A stretch of DNA of 64,000 nucleotides from Rathayibacter sp. VKM Ac-2879. Its GTDB lineage: Bacteria > Actinomycetota > Actinomycetes > Actinomycetales > Microbacteriaceae. The stretch is from NCBI RefSeq assembly GCF_015351245.1, contig NZ_JADKSO010000004.1, positions 248,001 to 312,000 of the forward strand. The letters are read 5' to 3'. The number at the start of each line of letters is the position of its first letter. Position 1 is the stretch's first letter. The notes under the pieces are model-generated. The model had not been told where the DNA came from and did no database searches. It worked only from the letters and a program-made list of their open reading frames with translations. The translations under genes and the position numbers were made by a program. Shown piece by piece: positions 27,279 to 34,648 of the stretch.

Positions 27279-27301
27279 ACCGCCCCGGGGCCCCGGGCGG
27301 T
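27279..27301 (+). promoter_or_regulatory. GC hairpin in the cysK leader
   Basis: ACCGCCC and GGGCGGT form a 7-bp stem around a self-complementary CGGGGCCCC loop, 24 bp before the cysK ATG. Its ribosome-binding site is only a weak AGAAAAGA, so this hairpin could affect translation. There is no T tract, so it is not an obvious terminator. Confidence 0.4.
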
Positions 27302-27325
27302 CCACCCCGCAGAAAAGATCCCACC

Positions 27326-28261
27326 ATGGCACGCATCCACGACGACGTGACCGAGCTCGTCGGCAGGACCCCTCTCGTCCGCATCCACCGTCTCGAGGGT
27401 GCCGCTCAGGCGAGCGTCCTCGCGAAGCTCGAGTTCTACAACCCCGCCAACAGCGTCAAAGACCGTATCGGCGTCGCGATCGTCGACGCGGCGGAGGCTT
27501 CGGGCGAGCTCCCGCCGGGCGGCACCATCGTCGAGGGCACGAGCGGCAACACCGGCATCGCGCTCGCGATGGTCGGCGCGGCGCGCGGCTACAAGGTCGT
27601 GTTGACGATGCCGGAGACGATGTCGGTCGAGCGTCGCGTGCTGCTGCGCGCCTACGGCGCCGAGATCGTTCTGACGCCCGGCAGCGAGGGCATGCGCGGC
27701 GCGGTCGAGAAGGCGCAGGCGATCGTCGCCGAGACGCCCGGCGCGATCCTGGCCCGCCAGTTCGAGAACGCCGCGAACCCCGAGGTGCACCGCCGCACGA
27801 CCGCGGAGGAGATCTGGGAGGACACCGACGGCGAGGTCGACGTCTTCGTGGCCGGCATCGGCACGGGCGGCACCATCACCGGTGTCGGCCAGGTGCTGAA
27901 GCAGCGCAAGCCCGGCGTGCAGGTCATCGGCGTCGAGCCGATCGACTCCCCGCTCCTCACCCAGGGCACGGCCGGCCCGCACAAGATCCAGGGCATCGGC
28001 GCCAACTTCGTGCCGGCGATCCTCGACCGAGACGTCTACGACGAGATCATCGACGTCACCCTCGAGGACTCCGTGCGTGTGGCCCGCGAGATGGCCGCTC
28101 GCGAGGGCATCCTCGGAGGCATCTCCTCCGGGTCGATCATGTGGGCCGCCCTCGAGGTGGCCAAGCGTCCCGAGAACGCGGGCAAGACCATCGTCGCGAT
28201 CGTCTGCGACTTCGGCGAGCGCTACATCTCGACCGTCCTCTACGAGGACCTCCGCAGCTGA
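27326..28261 (+). CDS. cysK: Cysteine synthase A (O-acetylserine sulfhydrylase)
   Basis: A 311-residue PLP enzyme. The Schiff-base lysine lies in [11 protein letters not shown] (about residue 44), the Asn loop in [12 protein letters not shown] near 75, the phosphate loop in [10 protein letters not shown] near 180, and GISSGSI near 268. It makes cysteine from O-acetylserine and sulfide. Length and motifs are fully standard. The serine acetyltransferase gene cysE follows immediately and overlaps its stop codon, so the two steps are cotranslated. Confidence 0.96.
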   Translation: MARIHDDVTELVGRTPLVRIHRLEGAAQASVLAKLEFYNPANSVKDRIGVAIVDAAEASGELPPGGTIVEGTSGNTGIALAMVGAARGYKVVLTMPETMSVERRVLLRAYGAEIVLTPGSEGMRGAVEKAQAIVAETPGAILARQFENAANPEVHRRTTAEEIWEDTDGEVDVFVAGIGTGGTITGVGQVLKQRKPGVQVIGVEPIDSPLLTQGTAGPHKIQGIGANFVPAILDRDVYDEIIDVTLEDSVRVAREMAAREGILGGISSGSIMWAALEVAKRPENAGKTIVAIVCDFGERYISTVLYEDLRS

Positions 28262-28896
28262 GCGGCACGAGTTCGCCTCCGGCGCCCCGGTCCGACCGAG
28301 ACCGCGGTGCCCGCCCCGGCCTGCTCGCGCGGCTCCGCGAGGACATCCGCACGGCGCGCGAGCGCGATCCCGCGGCTCGTACCGCCGCGGAGGTCGTCTT
28401 GGCCTACCCGGGGTTGCACGCCGTGTGGGCGTATCGGATCGCGCACGCCTGGTGGAGGCGCGGCCTGCGTCTTCCGGCACGGCTCCTGACCCAGGCGGCG
28501 CGCGCGGCGACGGGGATCGAGATCCATCCCGGCGCCACGATCGGCCGCCGGCTCTTCATCGATCACGGCATGGGAGTCGTCATCGGCGAGACCGCGCGCG
28601 TGGGCGACGACTGCCTCTTCTATCACGGGGTCACTCTGGGCGGGAAGTCGGCTCGGCGCGAGCGAAGGCATCCGACCATCGGCGACCGCGTCGTCATCGG
28701 AGCCGGAGCCGTCGTCCTCGGACCGATCACCCTGGGTTCGGACGTCAGTGTCGGAGCGAACGCCGTGGTGGTCGCTGACGCACCGGACCGAGCGGTCCTC
28801 GTGGGCATCCCCGCCCGTGACCTGCGGAGCAGGGTCAGCGCCGAGCAAGCGCTCGCCGATCCCGGCCTCCTGATCGACCCGGCCCTCTATATCTAG
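28258..28896 (+). CDS. cysE: Serine O-acetyltransferase; start codon non-canonical
   Basis: A left-handed beta-helix acetyltransferase of CysE type: [17 protein letters not shown] at the start of the conserved part, [50 protein letters not shown] and GIPARDL. It acetylates serine for CysK. The conserved N-terminus begins about residue 22, yet no ATG, GTG or TTG exists in frame before or near it; the first is a TTG at about 28399, which would remove conserved sequence. CTG at 28258 overlaps the cysK TGA by 3 bp, forming a CTGA junction, with GAGGA 9 nt upstream; I use it. CTG at 28321 is the alternative. About 212 residues result. Confidence 0.85.
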   Translation: MSGTSSPPAPRSDRDRGARPGLLARLREDIRTARERDPAARTAAEVVLAYPGLHAVWAYRIAHAWWRRGLRLPARLLTQAARAATGIEIHPGATIGRRLFIDHGMGVVIGETARVGDDCLFYHGVTLGGKSARRERRHPTIGDRVVIGAGAVVLGPITLGSDVSVGANAVVVADAPDRAVLVGIPARDLRSRVSAEQALADPGLLIDPALYI

Positions 28897-28921
28897 GCGG
28901 CCTCGCGGCGCCGTCGTCCCG

Positions 28922-30379
28922 TCAGTGGCGCGAGATGTCGCGGGGCGCGCCCTTGATCGTCGCGAAGGCGTCGAGCGCGAGGGCTCTCGTCTCCTTCAGA
29001 TCGAGGATCGGCTCCGGATAGTCGGCCGCCGTCGCGTCGAGGGTGCCGCCGAGCGTCCACGGCTCGTGCACCGCCGAGCCGTCGATATCGGCGAGTTCGG
29101 GCACGTTCGCTCGGAGGTAGTCGCCGTCGGGATCGAACTTCTTCGACTGGGTGACCGGGTTGAACACGCGGAAGAAGGGGGAGGCGTCGGCACCCGACCC
29201 CGCCACCCACTGCCAGTTGGCCGCATTGCTTGCCGGGTCGGCGTCGACGAGCGTGTCCCAGAACCACTCCTCGCCCACGCGCCAGTCGACGAGCAGGTTC
29301 TTGATGAGGAACGACGCGGTCACCATGCGGACGCGATTGTGCATGTAGCCGGTGCGCCACAGCTCGCGCATCCCCGCGTCCACGAGCGGGAAGCCCGTGT
29401 GGCCGCGGTGCCACGCCTCGATCCGCTCGGAGCCGGGATGCCCCCAGGGGAAGGAGTCGAAGCGGGAGTCGAAGTTCGCCGTCGCGAGAGAGGGCCAGTG
29501 GAAGAGGAGGTGGTAGCAGAACTCGCGCCACAGCAGCTCCGAGATGAAGCGCTCGCTGCCTTCACCGCGGTGTTCGCCCCGCGCCCGCGCCTGCTCGACC
29601 GCGTGCCACACCTGGAACGGGCTGATCTCGCCCCAGCGCAGGTGCGGTGACAGGTTCGACGTCGCGTCTTCGGCGGGACGGTCGCGTCCGTCCGCATAGT
29701 CGTCCAGTTGCTCCGCGAGGAACGCGCGCAGTCGCTTCACTGCCGCCTTCTCGCCCGGCTCCCATCGTTCGCGCAGCCCTCCGGCCCAGTCGGGCTCTGC
29801 GGGCAGCAGCCCCCAGTCGTCGAGATCATCGGAGGCGACCCGCACGGGCAGCCTGTCGAGGGAGCGGGGGCGCGGCAACGGCTCTCGCGGTGCCGGGCGG
29901 CTGTGGCACGCTCGAGCAAACGGCGTGTACACCGAGTACGGTCCGCCGGTGCCGGTCTGGACCGTCCACGGCTCGAAGAGGAGGCTGCCCTGGTGGCTCG
30001 TCGCCTCTCGGCCGTCGGAGCGCAGCGCCTCCTTCACGGCGGTGTCGACGGTGCGCTCGGCCTGTCCGTAGCGGCGATTCCAGTGGACGGACCCGGCGCC
30101 GATGTCCTCGGCGAGCTGGAGCACGACGGCTTCGGCCGGCCCGCGGCGGAGGATCAGCGGGACGCCGTGCTCGGCCAGGTCGGCTCCCAGCGCCGTCAGG
30201 CTCCCGTGCAGCCACCAGCGCGCGGCCCCGCCGAGTGGGCGGATGCCGTCGGACTCCTCGTCGAGCAGATAGCAGACCGCCACGGGCCCGCCTCGATCGA
30301 TCGCCGCGCGCAAGGCGGGGTTGTCGGCGAGGCGAAGGTCGTCGCGGAGCCAGACGAGGGTGGGGGAGGTGTCGCTCAT
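28922..30379 (-). CDS. phr: Deoxyribodipyrimidine photolyase
   Basis: A 485-residue DNA photolyase. The N-terminal alpha/beta antenna domain begins TLVWLRDDLRLADNPALRAA; the C-terminal FAD domain has SPHLRWGEISPFQ, LLWREFCYHLLFHWP, TGFPLVDAGMRELWRTGYMHNRVRM, ASFLIKNLLVDWRVGEEWFWDTLVDADPA and NWQWVAGSGADASPFFR. This is the class I CPD photolyase pattern; it repairs UV dimers with blue light. ATG 30379 follows GGGAGA. The MarR gene behind it on the same strand ends 78 bp upstream of this start. Confidence 0.95.
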   Translation of the reverse strand: MSDTSPTLVWLRDDLRLADNPALRAAIDRGGPVAVCYLLDEESDGIRPLGGAARWWLHGSLTALGADLAEHGVPLILRRGPAEAVVLQLAEDIGAGSVHWNRRYGQAERTVDTAVKEALRSDGREATSHQGSLLFEPWTVQTGTGGPYSVYTPFARACHSRPAPREPLPRPRSLDRLPVRVASDDLDDWGLLPAEPDWAGGLRERWEPGEKAAVKRLRAFLAEQLDDYADGRDRPAEDATSNLSPHLRWGEISPFQVWHAVEQARARGEHRGEGSERFISELLWREFCYHLLFHWPSLATANFDSRFDSFPWGHPGSERIEAWHRGHTGFPLVDAGMRELWRTGYMHNRVRMVTASFLIKNLLVDWRVGEEWFWDTLVDADPASNAANWQWVAGSGADASPFFRVFNPVTQSKKFDPDGDYLRANVPELADIDGSAVHEPWTLGGTLDATAADYPEPILDLKETRALALDAFATIKGAPRDISRH

Positions 30380-30456
30380 GGTCTCCCATGATCCGCGGTG
30401 CGCCCTCACCTGCGAAGAGCTGGTCGGAGCTGCCCGCCCGTGCTAGCGGAGCCGCG

Positions 30457-30897
30457 TCATACCGAGGCGACGCCGTGGCGCAGCTTGTCGCACAGCAGGG
30501 TCAGCTGGTCCAGCTCCTCGTCGTCGAGCGCGGAGCCGACCTTGTCCGAGATGGTCTCGACGTGCTTGAGCGCCACTCGGCGGAACATCGCGTAGCCCTC
30601 GTCGGTGATCTCGATGACGGTGCCGCGGGCGTCCGACGGGTCCTCGTTCTTCGTGACGAGGCCGCGCGCGACGAGGCGGTCGATCAGGCGACTGACGCTG
30701 GGCTGAGTGAGCAGGACGTGCTTGTTGAGGTCCCGCAGCCGCGCTCGGCGTTCAGGTTGCCGGGTGAGGTTGAAGAGCACGTCGTACTCGTTGAGCGAGA
30801 TCTCCTTGGAGGGGAACTCGCTGTTCAGCGCGCGGATCACGTGCACTTGGGCGCGGAACAGCGACTCCCATGCGGCGACCGCCCGTCTCGAACCCAC
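30457..30897 (-). CDS. MarR-family transcriptional regulator
   Basis: A 146-residue winged-helix regulator. Helices NEYDVLFNLTRQPERRARLRDL and LTQPSVSRLIDRLVARGLV form the DNA-binding domain and KNEDPSDARGTVIEITDEG is the typical MarR wing. Dimeric MarR proteins sense small phenolic or oxidant signals. GTG 30897 follows AAGGAG at the right distance. A TATCCT -10-like element is near 30928 on the minus strand. The photolyase gene lies downstream on the same strand and might be under its control. Confidence 0.9.
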   Translation of the reverse strand: MGSRRAVAAWESLFRAQVHVIRALNSEFPSKEISLNEYDVLFNLTRQPERRARLRDLNKHVLLTQPSVSRLIDRLVARGLVTKNEDPSDARGTVIEITDEGYAMFRRVALKHVETISDKVGSALDDEELDQLTLLCDKLRHGVASV

Positions 30898-30997
30898 GAC
30901 TGCTCCTTCTCACGTCCCTCTCAGGATATGGGGTCACAGCGAGAGCCCTCGCGCTGCGCTCGATGGGGAGAGTCGGGAGCCCTCGGCGGGAACGACA

Positions 30998-31031
30998 GAA
31001 GGCCGGCCGCTGAGGCGAGCGGCCGGCCTTC
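30998..31031. terminator. Strong hairpin, likely terminator of the winged-helix regulator transcript
   Basis: GAAGGCCGGCCGCT pairs perfectly with AGCGGCCGGCCTTC: a 14-bp stem with a 6-nt GAGGCG loop. On the minus strand it lies 311 bp after the stop of the regulator at 31342 and 101 bp before the MarR start. The T tract is poor (TGTCGTT), as is usual in GC-rich actinobacteria. Confidence 0.7.
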
Positions 31032-31079
31032 ATTCCCTTGCACCAGAGTGTCCTGCAATCACTTCTCGCGCTTCTCCGC

Positions 31080-31148
31080 CACAGCAAACGGTTGACGCTC
31101 TTGAACTATATAACGACCCGGTAACGGCGCAACCTCTCGTTTGCTGTG
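31080..31148. repeat. 69-bp element with perfect 11-bp inverted ends
   Basis: CACAGCAAACG (31080-31090) and CGTTTGCTGTG (31138-31148) are perfect inverted repeats around a 47-bp centre that includes GTTG/CAAC complementary tracts and an AT-rich CTATATAAC, striking in this GC-rich DNA. No target-site duplication is visible. It could be a small non-autonomous element, an operator pair or a structured RNA; none is proven. Confidence 0.65.
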
Positions 31149-31341
31149 ACCTCTCTGAGCCGCGACGGTGCGTCTCCTTGCTGCGAGCATGGAGGCTCGC
31201 AGAGCGGCAACGCCCAGGCTCTCCGCCGGTGTGCGGCGGTCAGGCACCGTTCGGAGGCTCCCCCAGCTCGGGGCCGCGGCCGCTCGACCACTCCGAGAGG
31301 CTGAGAGCGGCGAGACGAGGGCCGCCCCCGCATGCGTCTCT

Positions 31342-32046
31342 TCAGAACAGGTCGGGGCTCGGAGTCGAGGCGTAGCGGATGGCGACGTCGGCGTGGCGAT
31401 CGAAGCGGTAGCCGGCGCCGCGAACGGTGCGGACGATGTCCTCGTAGCGGCCGAGCTTGGCGCGGAGGCGACGCACGTGCACGTCGATGGTGCGCTCGTT
31501 CGGTGCGTCGTCGTCCGCGGCACCCCAGAGGGAGGCGATCAGCTCGGCGCGCTCGATCGTGCGTCCCTCGCGCAGCACCAGGTACTGCAGCAGCTCGAAC
31601 TCCTTGTAGGTCAGGGCGGTCGTCTCGTCGTCGAGGATGACGCGCTTGCGTGAGATATCGATGACGACTCCGCCCGGCGCGCGGTCGAGGTCGGGCTCGA
31701 CCTCAGCGCGTCGGCGCGCGACGGCGGCGGGGTCCTGGAGGGCGAGGCGGACGACGTCCACGTCGCGCCCGCCGGCGCCTTGGGGGGCGAGGGCGACGGA
31801 GGCGTAGGTCTCGGCGTCGGGAGCGAGCAGGGCGGTGACGCGCTTGAGCTCTTCGACGAGGCGGCCGAGATCGACACCTGCCGCGCGCGCCTTCGCCTCG
31901 TCGATTCCGACGTAGAGCGCGAAACCGCGGGCTTCGGTGCCCTGGGGGACGGCGCGCAGACGAGGCTGGACGGGAGCGGTCTCGGCGACCTGGAGGCGGG
32001 GGGTCTCGATCGTGGAGACGGTGGGGCGGGCGTGGAGGAGAGTCAT
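31342..32046 (-). CDS. OmpR-type winged-helix regulator lacking a receiver domain
   Basis: A 234-residue protein. Residues about 130-225 are an OmpR/PhoB winged helix: GVVIDISRKRVILDDE, LTYKEFELLQYLVLREGRTIER, LWGAADDDAPNERTIDVHVRRLRAKLG and VRTVRGAGYRFD. The first 125 residues are not a phosphoacceptor receiver: no DD pair or phospho-Asp/Lys pattern is seen. This part has ARGFALYVGIDEAKARAAGVD and might sense something else. A good AAGGA site lies 6 nt before ATG 32046. Its 215-bp leader holds a duplicated 12-mer and, further upstream, a 33-codon ORF. The target genes are unknown. Confidence 0.85.
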   Translation of the reverse strand: MTLLHARPTVSTIETPRLQVAETAPVQPRLRAVPQGTEARGFALYVGIDEAKARAAGVDLGRLVEELKRVTALLAPDAETYASVALAPQGAGGRDVDVVRLALQDPAAVARRRAEVEPDLDRAPGGVVIDISRKRVILDDETTALTYKEFELLQYLVLREGRTIERAELIASLWGAADDDAPNERTIDVHVRRLRAKLGRYEDIVRTVRGAGYRFDRHADVAIRYASTPSPDLF

Positions 32047-32063
32047 GACGAATCCTTGGACTG

Positions 32064-32101
32064 GTCGGATCCGGGACGAGTGTCCGGGAGTCGGATCCGG
32101 G
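32064..32101. repeat. Duplicated 12-bp site (GTCGGATCCGGG) in the leader of the winged-helix gene
   Basis: GTCGGATCCGGG occurs at 32064-32075 and again at 32090-32101, 26 bp apart, each containing the palindrome CGGATCCG. They sit 18-55 bp upstream of the regulator ATG (32046). OmpR-type regulators often bind direct repeats, so autoregulation is plausible. A separate 8-bp hairpin, GCGGATGC-AGA-GCATCCGC, is at 32145-32163. Confidence 0.55.
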
Positions 32102-32261
32102 TGTGCGCAATCGAGCCGTGTCCGCGAGACGCGGACCGGCAGAGGCGGATGCAGAGCATCCGCGGGATCCTTCGAGCCGTCGACGCCCGTCCGATCGAGA
32201 TCGGCCCGATCAGGAAGATCGGAGGGCGGAGGCTGAGCGAGGAGCCGGCGAGGTCAGTGCC

Positions 32262-32363
32262 TCATGCACACATTCGACAGCTCATGACGAGGCCGCCGGC
32301 CATCATCATGCCGGCATTCCCGATGGCCTCGAGGGAGGTCAGGGCGTGCGCGTTGTCAGTCAT
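32262..32363 (-). CDS. Putative 33-aa Met/Cys-rich small protein, leaderless
   Basis: The ORF reads MTDNAHALTSLEAIGNAG, then MMMAGGLVMSCRMCA and TGA. It has six Met and two Cys (a CxxC: CRMC) in 33 residues and a hydrophobic centre. 27 of 33 codons end in G or C, matching coding DNA here. There is no ribosome-binding site, but a promoter (TTGACG, 18 bp, TTTACT) places the transcript start at or one base before the ATG, so translation of a leaderless mRNA is likely; this is common in actinobacteria. It lies 215 bp upstream of a winged-helix regulator on the same strand. No homologue comes to mind. It might be a metal- or redox-sensing peptide, a regulatory leader ORF or a non-coding coincidence. 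Confidence 0.5.
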   Translation of the reverse strand: MTDNAHALTSLEAIGNAGMMMAGGLVMSCRMCA

Positions 32364-32400
32364 GGGGGACAGTAAAGCGGACTGTGACGTCCTGCGTCAA
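32364..32400 (-). promoter_or_regulatory. Promoter of the small ORF with two overlapping dyads
   Basis: On the minus strand, -35 TTGACG (32400-32395) and -10 TTTACT (32376-32371) are 18 bp apart, ending 7 nt before the ATG at 32363. TGACGTCCTGCGTCA (32385-32399) is a dyad covering the -35, and ACAGT-N7-ACTGT (32369-32385) covers the -10. Two operator-like dyads on one short promoter suggest tight regulation. Confidence 0.5.
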
Positions 32401-32464
32401 TATGTTTCCTTGCTGGCGAGGGGCCCGTCTTCTGGGGGTCCCCGGTCCCTCGTGCGCCGCGGTC

Positions 32465-33100
32465 TCAGCCCGCGAGGCCGTAGAGGCGGTCACCCGCGTC
32501 GCCGAGACCGGGGACGATGTAGCCGAGCTCGTTGAGCCGTTCGTCGAGCGAGCCGAGGACGATGGTCACGTCGCGGTCGCCGAACGCCTTCTCGACGGCG
32601 GCGAGCCCCTCCGGAGCCGCGAGCAGGCAGACCGCTGTCACATCGACGGCACCGCGATCGAAGAGGAACCGGATGGCTGCGATGAGAGAGCCTCCCGTGG
32701 CCAGCATCGGGTCGAGGACGAAGCACTGGCGGTTGGAGAGGTCCTCGGGCAGACGCTCGGCGTAGGTGGTGGGCTCGAGGGTCTCCTCGTTGCGCGCCAT
32801 GCCGAGGAAGCCGACCTCGGCGGTCGGTATGAGCTTGACCATGCCCTCGAGCATCCCGAGGCCCGCGCGCAGGATCGGCACGACGAGAGGCTGCGGATCG
32901 CTCAGGGCGAGGCCAGTGGTCTGCGTCACCGGCGTCTCGATGGTGACGGGACGGGTGCGGACGCCGCGCGTCGCCTCATAGGCGAGGAGGGTCATCAGCT
33001 CCTCGGCGAGTTGCCGGAAGGTGGGGGAGGGGGTGCGCTTGTCGCGCAGCACGGTGAGCTTGTGCGTGATTAGCGGATGGTCGGCTACGTGGACGCGCAT
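32465..33100 (-). CDS. upp: Uracil phosphoribosyltransferase
   Basis: A 211-residue PRTase. Motifs: [18 protein letters not shown] at the N-terminus, [11 protein letters not shown] in the middle, the PRPP loop [16 protein letters not shown] near residue 130 and [15 protein letters not shown] at the C-terminus, all standard for UPRT. It salvages uracil to UMP. ATG 33100 is chosen because [10 protein letters not shown] is the conserved start of the family; upstream sequence in frame is unlike it. Divergent from tadA, with 86 bp between. Confidence 0.96.
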   Translation of the reverse strand: MRVHVADHPLITHKLTVLRDKRTPSPTFRQLAEELMTLLAYEATRGVRTRPVTIETPVTQTTGLALSDPQPLVVPILRAGLGMLEGMVKLIPTAEVGFLGMARNEETLEPTTYAERLPEDLSNRQCFVLDPMLATGGSLIAAIRFLFDRGAVDVTAVCLLAAPEGLAAVEKAFGDRDVTIVLGSLDERLNELGYIVPGLGDAGDRLYGLAG

Positions 33101-33186
33101 AGGCTCAATGTACTTGCTGGCCGCTGGACGACCCGGCGCCTCCGCCGAGCGCAGTTCGCCCGGCCGGTCGAGGCGGAGGAGGAGCG

Positions 33187-33663
33187 ATGCGCGAGAGCGA
33201 CCTGCCCGCACCCGTCGGCTCCGAGGGCTGGATGGCGATCGCGCTCGACGAGGCGCGGCGGGCCGCCCAATGGGGTGACGTCCCCGTCGGCGCGGTCGTG
33301 GTGGACGCCTCCGGAACCGTGATCGGCCGGGGCCGCAACGAGCGCGAGCTGACGCGCGATCCCACCGCTCACGCCGAGGTCGTCGCGCTGCGCGCCGCCG
33401 CCTCCGCCCGGGGCGACTGGCAACTCGTGGGCTGCACCCTCGTCGTCACGCTCGAGCCCTGCGTCCTGTGCGCGGGCGCGATCCTCGCGGCCCGCATCGA
33501 CCGCGTCGTCTTCGGGTCCTGGGACGAGAAGGCGGGAGCCGCCGGATCGGTGCACGACCTCCTGCGCGACCGTCGGCACAACCACGTGGTCGAGGTGTAC
33601 CCGGGCGTGCGTGCCGAGGAGGGCTCGCGCCTCCTGCTCGACTTCTTCGCCGCTCGCCGGTGA
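33187..33663 (+). CDS. tadA: tRNA-specific adenosine deaminase
   Basis: A 158-residue zinc-dependent deaminase. The zinc/catalytic motif [10 protein letters not shown] (His-x-Glu) is near residue 61 and PCVLCAGAI (Cys-x-x-Cys) near 90. TadA converts A34 to inosine in tRNA-Arg(ACG). Length and motifs are normal. Start ATG 33187 is supported by GGAGGAG directly upstream. It is an essential enzyme in most bacteria. Confidence 0.95.
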   Translation: MRESDLPAPVGSEGWMAIALDEARRAAQWGDVPVGAVVVDASGTVIGRGRNERELTRDPTAHAEVVALRAAASARGDWQLVGCTLVVTLEPCVLCAGAILAARIDRVVFGSWDEKAGAAGSVHDLLRDRRHNHVVEVYPGVRAEEGSRLLLDFFAARR

Positions 33664-33673
33664 TGCTCCGGCC

Positions 33674-34366
33674 TCAGTCGCCGGCGCCCAGCCACTCTTC
33701 GAGCATGCGCGCCGTCGCTTCCCGCATCCGCTCGAACCGGCCTGAGCGTTGGTCCTCCACGAGCCGCGCGGAGTCGTAGCCCGCGCCGGCTGCGTACTCT
33801 CCGTCGCCCTCCAGCCAGCTCGCCGCCATCGTCGTCGAGAGCTCGGGGTGGAATTGCAGCCCCAGTAGCCATCCGCCCACCGCATACACCTCGACGGGGT
33901 AGGCGGCGGAGGAGGCGAGCAGCGTCGCACCGGCGGGCAGCCCCATCCTGTCGCCGTGCCACTGCATGACCGGCACCCCCTCGAAATGGCGCAGTGGAGA
34001 GAGCCGGCCCGCCTCCGTGAGGGCGAGCTCGCTGAACCCGACCTCACGCGTCGGCCCAGGCCGCACCGTGTCGCCGAGCGCGGTCGCCACCAGTTGGGCC
34101 CCGAAGCAGATGCCGAGGGTCGGTCGTTTGTCGTCGAGCCTCTCTTGCAGCAGTGCGATCTGCGGCGTGATGAACGGATGGCGGGCGGTCTCGTAGACGC
34201 CCGCGCTGGATCCCAGGGTGACCACGAGGTCGGGCGCGACCAGGTCGACCTGGCCGAGCCCAGTGCCCGCGACCGACTCGACGTCGAATCCCAGCCCGGT
34301 CAGGATCGGTTCGAGCGCGCCGAGGCCCGCGCCGCGCTCGTTGACGATGGCGAGGGCGTGGCGCAT
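33674..34366 (-). CDS. Class I glutamine amidotransferase
   Basis: A 230-residue GATase. The nucleophilic elbow GICFGAQL is near residue 88, QWHGDRMGLP follows, and the His-Glu pair lies in GLQFHPELS near 170. The fold matches GuaA-type amidotransferase domains standing alone, as in the family of GMP-synthase-like putative glutaminases whose substrate is unknown. It starts 1 bp after the stop of a 46-codon gene (34368-34508), so the two are probably coupled. It converges with tadA. Confidence 0.9.
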   Translation of the reverse strand: MRHALAIVNERGAGLGALEPILTGLGFDVESVAGTGLGQVDLVAPDLVVTLGSSAGVYETARHPFITPQIALLQERLDDKRPTLGICFGAQLVATALGDTVRPGPTREVGFSELALTEAGRLSPLRHFEGVPVMQWHGDRMGLPAGATLLASSAAYPVEVYAVGGWLLGLQFHPELSTTMAASWLEGDGEYAAGAGYDSARLVEDQRSGRFERMREATARMLEEWLGAGD

Positions 34367-34367
34367 C

Positions 34368-34508
34368 TCAGCCGGCGCTCTCGACGGAGACGGTGCGTCC
34401 GAGGTGCGGCAGCCGCACCGTCATCCGGGCGGCCGATGGTGCCGGGCCGTCCTGATCCTCGGCCGCAGGGGGCGGGACGATCGCGATGCCGCCTCCGGAT
34501 GAGCTCAC
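34368..34508 (-). CDS. Small hypothetical protein, 46 aa, coupled to the amidotransferase
   Basis: Too short for most gene lists. GTG 34508 follows a strong GAGGAGA at 5 nt, and the stop at 34370-34368 is one base before the amidotransferase ATG (TGAGATG). The product is MSSSGGGIAIVPPPAAEDQ, a Pro/Ala linker, then MTVRLPHLGRTVSVESAG. It contains no recognised domain; the basic beta-like end could dock on the GATase. The site and the coupling make it a credible gene. Confidence 0.65.
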   Translation of the reverse strand: MSSSGGGIAIVPPPAAEDQDGPAPSAARMTVRLPHLGRTVSVESAG

Positions 34509-34648
34509 GTGTTCTCCTCAGTGCCGTGCCGTGCGCTGGGTATGCCGTGCGCAGGCTCGCCGAGCGCCGGTCGCATCATCCTAGGGGCCGGGAGTCGTGC
34601 GACCGACCGCGCGCCGCCGCGTGCTCGGTGGCTTCGTAGGATGGCCGG

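Larger units (their letters stand above)
30898..31341. other. 444-bp intergenic region without a gene
   Basis: I find no supported coding sequence here. It holds a strong hairpin (30998-31031), a 69-bp structure with 11-bp inverted ends (31080-31148) and a smaller hairpin TGCGAGC/GCTCGCA (31182-31201). Both flanking genes are on the minus strand, so it contains the end of the winged-helix gene's transcript and the MarR promoter. Confidence 0.6.

Noticed and set aside
31092-31112. A sigma-70-like promoter, TTGACG plus TATATA, inside the 69-bp element.
   Set aside because: The two boxes are only 9 bp apart on the plus strand, and the alternative on the minus strand has a 14-bp gap. Neither spacing is usable.
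31342-32046. Full OmpR-type response regulator.
   Set aside because: Only the DNA-binding domain is present; no receiver motifs (acidic pair, phospho-Asp, Lys) are found in the first 125 residues.
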